DNA of 64,000 bases. Source: Liolophura sinensis. Its lineage: Eukaryota; Mollusca; Polyplacophora; Chitonida; Chitonidae. Location: assembly GCF_032854445.1 (NCBI RefSeq), contig NC_088300.1:17055570-17119569 (forward strand), in the 5' to 3' direction. A program made the translations under genes and the position numbers. Shown piece after piece: positions 55,244 to 64,000 of this stretch (positions within the stretch are counted from its first letter, which is position 1; each line of letters begins with the position of its first letter). The notes under the pieces were generated by a model. The model was not told the origin of the DNA, did not search any database, and worked only from the letters and a program-made list of their open reading frames with translations.

Positions 55244-55412
55244 TACGTGGCAAGGTCTGGCAGAAACCTGTGGATGGTCGTGGGTTTCCCCCGGGCTCAG
55301 TCCATTTTCCTCCCACCATAATGCTGGCCGCCGTAGTATAAGTGAAATATTCTTGAGTATGGCGTAAAACACCAATCAAATAAATAAATAAATAAATAAA
55401 TAAGCAAATAAA
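55244..55412 (+). mobile_element. SINE, 5' truncated
   Basis: ACGTGGCAAGGTCTGGCAGA, GGGTTTCCCCCGGGCTCAGT, ATGCTGGCCGCCGTAGTATA and a long (AAAT)n tail. It lies in the 3' flank of cluster gene 3, where gene 2's flank has none. Confidence 0.8.
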
Positions 55413-55719
55413 TGAATCTAGTGTTTACCGTATTTAAGCAGTTCTAATACACGACCCATAAAATGAACAAGTTCTAGATTTGGCAAATGATGTTTTTATT
55501 TGTGTGCATTACATACATGATTTACCGTGGTCCATTACGTAATACATGTAAATGCTATACACTTGCTCAACTCTTTTGAAGTAGTTAACTGTTAAAAGCT
55601 GCCTGGTATACAAACTGTGCTACTTATACAAATGTTGTTAATTCGATGACCATATCAAATGATTTTGGGTTGGAATATAAATATACATTGTTTTAAATAT
55701 ATTTTTTCTACTGAGAAAT

Positions 55720-57357
55720 TTACCTCCTGTACCACAACTGTGGGAAATTTAGCCCACCAGCCGGTGCAACACTTTGCGTATTACCGCCCATCATGTTTGA
55801 GGTACGACCGGAAGATCTAGCTTCAAGCAAATTGTTCTGCCAAACACTGGCGGCAGCGAAATTGGTGTACGAGTTTCCGGAACAGCAGCAAGTGGCGATG
55901 CTAGGACAATGGGATTGAGCGCTTCTGGAGGGGTGTGGTATGCCGTCAAATCCACATCTGCCCACTCGACACTCACAGGAGGCTTCGGGAAGGTCCAAAG
56001 CCGACTGGAACATCCCTAAGCTTAGACTGATTCCACAAGGTCCTGACACAGGTCAAGGTCATAATGCGTGATAATTAGTGTAAAAACAATTTGTGATTAC
56101 CCTTGTATCTGGAAATAGAGCAAGTTGCTGTATGCGGTTTGGTTTCAGTGAAAAACAACATAGAGGAAAATACCAAAAAACGACTTCGTTGCCATGAGAT
56201 GACTTTCGTTGTTCTGATCCTTAAAAATTAGAATATCATCACGAGTTCACTTATTTCCATTCACATGGTTGAATGGCAGATACTGTTACATTTGTTGCCT
56301 CAGTTCAAGATCTGGCCAAGGCTTTACATTACTCTGTTTCAGGCCTTTCACATCACTGGTTAAGCCATGTTCGCTCTATTTCTTAAACACATATGTTAAC
56401 AAAGAGACATTAAGAGTGGCTAACTGACTGGTGTTAACGCGGTGCCCAAGAATATTTGACTCACATGACATCGGTTTGCTTGGATTGTGTTACGGTACTA
56501 CAAACACATGGGAAAATACGAGCTCTCAATGAAGCTAATGTAGAAAAATAGTTTAAGAAAGAAACGATTTCTTGCCGTGACATGCAGTATTATTATTGTA
56601 GCTTTTGCAACGGGAGTCATTGAAAACATTCATTCTAAAATAGAGTGAATAACCACATTTTAAGCCTTGAAAAAACGGTTGAAAACAACACTTTAACTAT
56701 GTTAAAAAATAGGTCATTTACATCAGGTACACACTTAAATGACGGTTGGATGTGCAGCTGTGGAGTGAGCTTTAAGTCTTGGAACATTAGACCTTTTGTA
56801 CCCTTATCTGTTCAGTTGGTTCAGTTTTATCTGTTAAAAACAAAGTGTATATTTTAAAAGTTTACTTATTTGATGGTTTAACGTTTAATGAAATTTTGAA
56901 CTCAAATTAAGGTGGTTTGGGGGAAAACCTGACACGGAATAATTGCATAAACTCTTCACTAGAAAGCGAAATTCGAAATTATTTTCTTATAAATGGTAGT
57001 AAAGTAAAACCTTTTAAAAAGGATACTCTCCACAAAGTCCATCATAGCGTCTATGTCAGTCATTAATGACATTCCCATAGCTTGTAGAAAAGGGGATCTG
57101 GGCAGCTGACGAGTTGGGGGTGCCGGCCATCGGTTGCTGCTGGGGGGATTAAAGACTCCGACTCTAGCAGGGGGACGATTTGTCTGTGGCGGGTTGACGG
57201 CGCTGTTTCTGGTGTTTGGTGGTGGATTTCCCGCTAGTGCCACGGTAGGCGGATTGGCTGGTGAGGAACTGGAAGTGGAAGGATTAAAGTTGGGCTGTCC
57301 GATAACCGGAGCGGTCCACACAGCAAGGGTGGCTAAGATGGGCAACGACAGCTTCAT
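55720..57357 (-). CDS. Secreted Pro-rich/8-Cys protein 3
   Basis: Closest paralogue of the gene at 50821; function unknown. Coding exons 57357-57027 and 56042-55720 join in phase (GAGA|GT...AG|GA) to 217 codons. The signal peptide is MKLSLPILATLAVWTAPVIG. The Pro/Asn-rich segment contains TNRPPARVGVFNP and RWPAPPTRQLPRSPF, then MDAMMDFVES. The cysteine exon reads PCGISLSLGMF, CECRVGRC, HCPSIATCCC, and the tail ends FPQLWYRR. Against gene 2 about 18 of 111 residues differ in the first coding exon but only about 8 of 107 in the second. The ATG chosen lies 13 bases inside the exon (acceptor TATTTCAG|ACC); longer upstream readings run through the intron. Promoter and non-coding exon 1 lie at 57957-58058. 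Confidence 0.82.
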
Positions 57358-57647
57358 AGCTCTTCTTGGTCTGAAATATACCGATGTGATCACATAGGTT
57401 ACTGGTTTAAATACTTTGTCCACTAAAATACTTTTCTAAGGTAATATTGAGGAAACTCATTCTAATGGGATGGTCACATAGAATTTTTGAGCTCCTCTTG
57501 GCTAAGAGTGTAGGAAATGAAAAATGTCAATATCTATACTGGGCTACATTAATTTTAATCGGTATGAGCATCTCCTAAGATTTCAACAATAAAAAGGCCC
57601 TGGTTAATGTCTAACTTTCTTCTTTTTTCGAAGCGACTTAACTGTTT

Positions 57648-57800
57648 CCGGTGGAAAGGTTTGTCAGCAACCTGTGGGTGGTTCTGGGTTTCCCCCGGGC
57701 TCTGCCCGGTTTCCTCCACCAAAATTCTGGACGAGGTCATATAAGTGAAACATTTTTGAGTACGGCGTAAAACACCAAATAAATAAATAAATAAATAAAT
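57648..57800 (+). mobile_element. SINE in intron 1 of cluster gene 3
   Basis: GGTTTGTCAGCAACCTGTGG, GGTTTCCCCCGGGCTCTGCC, TTTTTGAGTACGGCGTAAAA and an (AAAT)n tail; the tRNA head is missing. Confidence 0.8.
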
Positions 57801-57956
57801 AAAAAGTTTCCTGTTTGATGTTATCGTACCCTCCACCAATTTCCCAAGACGCAAGGTAATCAGTATGAAGTAGAAAATGAACCGTTCTTCATGGTTTAAA
57901 TCTAGACGACAGCGGTTCAGCATTTGCTAACTTTGTAAGACAAGATATATCCTTAC

Positions 57957-58058
57957 CTGTTTGCTGTACGAATGGTACTTCCTGGTGTACGTCAGTATGG
58001 TGCGATGCGACGCTGACAAGTGCTGTTCGCCCCATATATAGGGGGGAGATCGACGTCA
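57957..58058 (-). promoter_or_regulatory. Promoter and non-coding exon 1 of cluster gene 3
   Basis: CRE-type TGACGTCG (58058-58051), then TATA box CTATATATGGG (58042-58032), then an exon with AGCACTTGTCAGCGTCGCAT ending AGCAAACAG|GTAAGG at 57957. Order and spacing match gene 1. Upstream GGCCAGTGTG is shared with gene 2. Confidence 0.7.
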
Positions 58059-58334
58059 CACTGGCCGAATACGATTAAACAAAAATAGATGGTGTTATGA
58101 TAAGAAAAAGTCGTGTGGCCTAAAGCAACATAGCTATTTCTACACACTCTTACAGATTTCCATATTCTATTTCAATACTTCTTTTTCTCCATCTCTTATT
58201 ATACTGAGAAGTTACAACTTTATCATTAGTGTAACATGCCTTTTCAAAGGCGCTGAATGCAGATGTGTTAGTTTTTACTTCCGTTTTAGCCACAAACATG
58301 AAAGTGGAAAACACCTGTCACGCAGATAAAAGGA

Positions 58335-58562
58335 TTTATTTATTTGATTGGTGTTTTACACCTTACTTAAGAATATTTCATTATATTGTGAGGAAACCGG
58401 GCACGGTTGAAACCCACGATTATCCGCAGATTGCTGCCACACCTTCCTACATAAGGCCGGAAAGGAACACAGCATAGCTGGATTTGAACTCACAGCGACC
58501 GCAGTGGTGAGAGGCTCCTAGGTCATTGCGCCGGGCTGGCGGGCTAACCACGGGGGCCCCTA
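58335..58562 (-). mobile_element. SINE, near full length
   Basis: ATTTATTTATTTGATTGGTG at the left, AGCTGGATTTGAACTCACAG (B box, reverse) and GGCTAACCACGGGGGCCCC (tRNA head, reverse) at the right. One internal block is shortened. Confidence 0.8.
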
Positions 58563-58976
58563 AAATAACTGATATTTAGTCAGTACTGTTATGCATGTGA
58601 CTTGTCTTGGTTAATATCACTTAGCCAAGTCTCTTCAACCCATAAACCAGTCATGATGTGAGCTGAATGATTTTGAACATGGATCAAATAAACACCTAAC
58701 TTACAAATTGAAAATAACTAAAATGTATTTGTTCGTTTGGACGCAACCGTATGTTCTGGTCTCTGGTCTATAAATTTTATGGGCAGAGGAAATCGCATGG
58801 TCCGATAAATCAACACTCCTTGGGCAAGTTGCTGGAGATCTCTCCCACATGAGACAAATTTCATAATCGTGGAAGACAAGTGTTTTCTAGCGATCATCAC
58901 GTATAAGACGGCTCATGACAGGAGTTTCCATCGCTTGTGACCACCGATGAATTGAAGCATGGGAATTCTGAAAATT

Positions 58977-59053
58977 CTCTGTCCGAGAATGGATTTGAAC
59001 CCACGCCTCGTGTGACATAGCCACAGGAAGTCCATCACTTGAACAACTCGGAC
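58977..59053 (-). tRNA. tRNA-Ser/Leu-like sequence, probably a pseudogene
   Basis: On the minus strand GTCCGAG at the 5' end pairs perfectly with CTCGGAC at the 3' end, followed by A. TTGTTCAAGTGATGGACTT resembles the D arm and anticodon arm start of eukaryotic tRNA-Ser, and GTGGGTTCAAATCC matches a B box. T-stem pairing is poor and the anticodon stem does not close, so I read it as a decayed tRNA or the head of a tRNA-derived repeat, not a working gene. Confidence 0.35.
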
Positions 59054-60448
59054 GCGGATCTATCTCTAAGTTATTAACGATCTATTAATTTGTATATACA
59101 CATCATTTGCAGAAGAAAACGATTTAATATTTGTAATATTTTTACATTTCGAGACTAAATGTAGTGAGCGCTCGAAAGAAGAGGAAAAAAGTCAGTGTAA
59201 AATAAATATCGATTTACATGCCCTTTAAATCCACATATATTTACACATTACAAGTTTATTTATACAACATATTTAAAACATTTTTATTTTTATTTATATA
59301 ACATTTATTTTACATTTTACATACTTAAATTATAAAACTGGAAAGTAGCTAATTTACAAGCAAGAACGGTTACTCTTGGATTTTTGCAGGGTCATGGTTG
59401 CATATACTTTTATAGTTGTAAATACTTGGAAAGGCATAATGACTATGTTTTCCACTGGCCCCCTGCAGACAGAAACATTGTGATACAGGGCAACAGAAAA
59501 CGTAAGCGTCTCATTCGACAACCCTATATCACACCTAAGCCTGCAAATAGGACATGGTGATTCGACACAGTCATTAACATCACGTTCTGTACTAGGACAT
59601 TGATCATGAGAGTATATACATGTGAAGGACTGACACAGATTTAGCTGCAAATGAGTGTGGTTAAGAGATGTATCTTCCGGGTCAGTGTCAGAATGCACTG
59701 AAGACCCTTTATTCGTCATGAATATGCAAACATCTCAAAATACTGAGGCTGCTGATTTTGTGGTTCATTTGCATAATTAATGCCGTTATATATTCCAGAT
59801 ATATCTGCTTCGTCCCTATTACCATGTATATAGAAAAAAAAAACTACGTTCTATAAAAATTGCTTCATTCAAATATTTTCCCTTGAAAGGGCATTGTCTG
59901 GTTCTCGATTCAGGGATGGCAGAACATAAAGCCGAGGACACACTGGCTCACCTTGTGTATTTTAAGGCAACAGTAAATAGGTTAACTGGGTATTGTTTAA
60001 CATCTCTAGTGTCTCCTTACGTCAGTTCATTCATGCTTTGCTGAGGAAGAAGCCGTTCTTCAAACAGTAAGCACGTGGCACACACATGTCCATCCCATCC
60101 TATTTCCAGTGGTTGATGGATATTGGAGCAGGTTTGCTGTAGATACCGATCATACTGACTCCAAAAAAAATGCAGCGATGTTAATTGCATTTCATTAGAT
60201 TGGTCTAGAATAACCCAAAATGGTGTGAAAGACACTGAATATGTACAGAACACAGTATATATGGTGGTCCGTTAGAGCCAGTCGAAATTTTTAACATTTT
60301 CAGTCTAATAATTCACCGCGGTTCAATGTTTTTTGTCATGGAAGCTTATTATTAAGAACCAAATTTGAAAGTATGTAGAAAACAGAATTAACTCAAGCAC
60401 AATAAAAATTGGAAAAATTTGATAAATTTAGCTGTGAACTTCGAAAAC

Positions 60449-60545
60449 CAGTGGAAAACGTTTTCTCCACGGTGTAAAGATTTTCTCCACGGTGTAAATG
60501 TTTTCTCCGCTGTGTAAAGGTTTCTCCGTAGTGTAAAACATATAC
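60449..60545. repeat. ~20-bp tandem repeat, four units
   Basis: Units of TTTTCTCCACGGTGTAAA with small variants (CCGCTGTG, CCGTAGTG), repeated four times. Confidence 0.8.
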
Positions 60546-62995
60546 TTGGCATATACTTGAGATATTTTGCTCATAATGATAAGTTTCAGTCCTCTCATTT
60601 ATTGTAAATCATTAGAAAATGTGGAAAATTTCCAATCGCACTAACGGGTCACAGTACACTATGACATGTTACAAACTAAAGTATCGTGAAGAGGGGGAGT
60701 TTGCTTTAAATACCACAGTTTGTTTATAGCAATGTATGATCACTACCTGAGGTAAACTTCCAAGAGATTTCACCGGTTATCTATGACCATTTGCCAACAA
60801 TCACACTGTCGTCGCTCGACTTACTGTCCACATAGAATAGTCTTTTGTATTGAAGTCCAAAACCAGCACATTTTGATGTCATTAAAAATGAAAGGGGGGA
60901 ATATGCTATTCAACATCAATAAGTTTAAAAGGTGATTCTATTTTTATTTTCATTTTTTAACTGTTTGTGTCAGTTTATGGATTTTTACCCTCAAATCCAT
61001 GTTCCCTGAGCAATTTCCTTCGGCACCATAGTTATAAAGCACCATATATGCATCTTCTCGTATTTACACTACCATGGTATATTTTTAGTTATAATTTAAA
61101 AAAAAAAAAAAACCTTGGGGTAAAGAAAAGGGCATTAATAAAAATGGCGTTTTCCATACCAAGTTCCCCACTTCGCATAATTTGAGAGCAAAAAAGTATT
61201 ACATTCAAAAGAATGAAGCTTTCAACGAGAAATTTAGGAGAAATTAAGAGCGGTCATTTTGTTCCCATAAATCTTTGGCCTTTTCGTTCCACGAATGAGA
61301 AGTAGGCACGGGACTTCTTAGTGTCTTGTCTTTCCAAATATTGAACACTTGATGTTTGAGACGATGTGTACTTTACCATTAGGTCTGCTTCATGGACACG
61401 TTTTCTTAACACTATGCCAAGTGCATTTATCATGGGGACGTATCTCTTCACTGTGTGTTGTCTAGCTTAATTTGCGACGGCTTCATAAAGCATACCCTTG
61501 GTTACAGATGATAGATTGTAGAGTATGTAAGGTACTGAAAGCCTTTGTTTGAGAATTATGGTGTAAATTATTTTATGTGCCGTCAATCGAGATTTCTACA
61601 ATGGAAAGTTCTTTTTCAAACGAGCTGAAATATAACTCACAGGTGAGAATTACATTTCCACAAAATATTTTCCTGAAGTCAATCTTTCAATGCCATGGAA
61701 TATCATGGGTAGGAGCATCATCTATGTACCAGTTCTGACTGATCAACGGAAGGGATTGAGGTGAAAGACATTATTACTGTGGTATGGTATCCCGAACAAG
61801 CGATCTGCCCGGTCCGAGTCTGTATATTCTCCAGGGAGAGGGCACATTATAGTGCTGACAGTACCAACCAGACTTCTTACCACATCTCCCAAACAACTGA
61901 TGCACTAATTTTAAATCGTTTGTCTAAGAGATTTTAATTGCCTCTTTAATCTGCCGGATGAAGATGTTTCGCGTGTAAAAATAACTTAAAGCAAAAAAAA
62001 AACAAAAAAAACAAAAAAAACAAAAAAAAAAATAGGAATGAATAAAAAGAAAGATGATCGCACTTTCCCTCAGGTCAACATGAAATTAATAATCATTCAC
62101 TGTCTCCGTTTCGTGCTAGAGATTTCCGAAAATGTGTCACATAGTTTTTATGCTAAAGCGTATCGGTCATTAGAGTGTATCTATTTTGGTACACAGCCTA
62201 CACACTGTTTATGTCAGAAGTAGCCGATGTAGCTCAATGGAGAGCTTCTATTCCAATGGACAGTTTTCTTATGTATACGCTATGTACATATATCTGATGC
62301 ATTCAATTGACTATTATTTCACATTAAGAATTTTTTACTTATATGATGGAGGTCAGTTTTATGTATGGACGAAATTAGGAAGCACTGGGTAATCAGTGAA
62401 ATTAGGCACTCATAAGGAGCCACCATGATTCTTTAGCCACATCATAAAGAACTGGCCCCGGTGTCACGCAGCGATCTTATACTTATGTTAAAATTTCAAT
62501 TATTAAACTTGGTATGTTCTTTTCCATTGTTTTAGCTAAAATTTATTTTACGACAATTTACCCAGAATTCATGTTGTCAAGCAATAGTCTGACTTCCTTA
62601 CGTAAGAAATCATGATTTTAAAGTGATTTCAGATTTTGATCTAAGATCCCAGGTCCTGGAATAAATTGTTATATTCTTGGTCTATTATCCGGTATGACTG
62701 GATACAGAAAACGCTGGAATTTCATGAGTTACGTGCGTTGAGATCAGAAACTGCTTCTGTGGGCGATCTATCATAAATTACTCAAGCAGAGTGTGCATCT
62801 GGCGTTTCCAGACTTTTTATGCATATGTATAAACATTATGTAAAGTAAAAATTCTAAAATTACTGTCTCGATCCTGCAGAAGACACGATCTGATGACAAT
62901 ATAATGAAAAAAGTTAGTGAAATCGACGACATCAATGGTCAGATGCACGGGTGAAGAAAGAATAGAGGCGATGCATATATACTCCAAGTCAGCGC

Positions 62996-63255
62996 CTGAT
63001 TTATTGTTTTATGAGAGTATGCCCATGAACATAGCACATGCATTCACACCCCAACAGTTAACGACTGATTTGTTGTTTAAGCGTATTACCATGAACACAG
63101 TACACACATACATATCCCAACAGCCGTAACCACTGATTTGTTGTTTGATGAGCGTATGCCCAAGAACACAGTTCATACATACCTCAACAGTTAAGGACTA
63201 ATTTATTGTTTGGTGAGCGTATGCCCATGAACACAGTACATACACACACAGCTAT
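62996..63255. repeat. ~65-bp tandem repeat, four units
   Basis: Each unit has GATTTGTTGTTTGATGAGCG, then TATGCCCATGAACACAGTAC and ACATACATACC with CCAACAGTTA. The four copies diverge moderately; non-coding. Confidence 0.75.
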
Positions 63256-64000
63256 ACAAATAGACACAGAAATACATGTTGGAGCAGGAGTTCATGAACC
63301 TCAGTGAATTGCAGGTGCTGATAGCCGGACTCAGTAATTATGATGCAGACCCTGGTATTCATATTGAAGCCTGTAAGACATTCGTTTTATGATATAATGC
63401 TGTGTTGTGTAATCCAAGAAGGCGTTAAGTTTATGCTTCCATACAAGAAAGTACCCCCCCCCCCCCACTCCCCGTCTGAGTTCCCTGTCATGAGGGTCAT
63501 GTAGATCATGTATAGGCTACCAGTACCAAGATGAAATCACACATTAAAGCGCGATCTGCAAGACTGTCACATAAATTCGTATTCACGTTTCACTGTCCGT
63601 GTCTTTTTGAAGGAAATTTAAGTTCAGAAACAAGATTTCGTATTACACAAACTTTCTGTTTTCAAACTATTGCTTGCACGTGGAGGAATTGGAATTAACA
63701 CACGTCCCGTGGTAGTGTCCAACCGGTTATTCAGTATGCCAACCAAGGGAAGGCACTTAAGGGCACACGAGGTGTTTATCTAGTTTTTCACGTGGAATCC
63801 TCGAAATTCCGTGAATTCACCACTCTTAATAGCTGTATGAGGTCAGCAACACCCGTGGGGCCGTATGGGTGGTGTACATGAGGTAGCGTTTTACGTTATA
63901 CATTTAAGGATCTCCTGATGTCAGACGTCTGCAAATTTATTTTCGACGATATTTTGCTTTACACTAAAAATAGAATACCAACAAAGAACTCAAAATAATC

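Larger units (their letters stand above)
52640..55719. other. Intergenic region between cluster genes 2 and 3
   Basis: SINE copies and AT-rich DNA. A segment near 54920-54960 resembles the 3' flank found beside all three cluster genes and may mark a lost unit. AGCTTCAACAATGACTTAAA occurs at about 55067 and about 50434, showing that the gene 2/3 duplication included several hundred bases of 3' flank. No gene seen. Confidence 0.5.
58059..64000. other. Right end of window, no gene supported
   Basis: Contains a SINE, a tRNA-like sequence, two small tandem arrays, an (A)nC tract (61990-62032), a poly-C run (63457-63468) and a segment at about 62488-62660 that is a diverged copy of 26130-26290. 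A minus-strand open frame of 121 codons at 59719-59354 is discussed under findings. Otherwise AT-rich unique DNA. Confidence 0.45.

Noticed and set aside
60017-60253. 78-codon minus-strand frame ending at a GTAAGG donor-like site, with a TATA-like ATATATAC upstream
   Set aside because: No ATG at the frame start, no family match, and its phase does not join the frame at 59719-59354.

Overview
This is intron-rich, AT-rich animal nuclear DNA. The tRNA-derived SINEs ending in (AAATA)n, the large introns full of minisatellites and the domain-level similarity of the genes suggest a lophotrochozoan, most likely a mollusc. The species call is inference; nothing in the window names it.

Bases 1-35,600 hold three conserved genes. 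I rebuilt each exon by exon from splice sites, and the codon phase agrees at every junction. (1) The 3' half of presenilin (+, 340-4014) runs from TM4 to the PAL motif and the natural stop; the 5' exons lie outside the window. (2) Adenylate kinase 7 (-, 15934-7032) is complete: 16 coding exons, 711 codons, with an NAD-epimerase-like N-terminus, an adenylate kinase core, a charged coiled coil and a C-terminal Dpy-30 motif. It converges on presenilin. A good RFX X-box lies about 105 bp upstream of its ATG, as expected for a ciliary gene. (3) SLC35F6 (-, 35553-19126) is complete: 13 coding exons, 425 codons, a lysosomal/mitochondrial DMT-family transporter. Two MiT/TFE-type E-boxes lie just upstream of its ATG.

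The most unusual structural signal is that three separate minisatellites in these genes are fused to splice junctions and copy the splice site itself. A 45-bp array at 1480 copies a presenilin 5' splice site. A 67-bp array ending at 2829 copies a presenilin 3' splice site. An array of about 22 units at 27626-29335 copies a complete SLC35F6 3' splice site plus the first ~35 bases of the exon. A fourth, very large 29-bp array (30515-32475) lies in another SLC35F6 intron and contains acceptor-like motifs.

Bases 41,500-58,060 hold a tandem family of three small secreted-protein genes on the minus strand, which I do not recognise. Each has a TATA box, a non-coding first exon, an exon with a signal peptide and a Pro/Ser/Asn-rich segment, and a last exon with an eight-cysteine domain (C..CxCx4C..Cx5CCC) and a Gly/Met/Pro-rich tail. 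The paralogues differ mostly by replacement changes in the secreted N-terminal half, while the cysteine exon is held. This cluster is the best candidate for an undescribed system; shell-matrix, mucus, adhesive or defence secretions are all possible and none is shown.

The rest (35.6-41.5 kb, 44.4-50.8 kb, 52.7-55.7 kb, 58.1-64 kb) has no gene I can support. It holds SINE copies, fold-back MITE-like elements, AT-dinucleotide hairpins, short tandem arrays and a tRNA-like sequence. A broken DIRS-type retroelement lies antisense inside an SLC35F6 intron.
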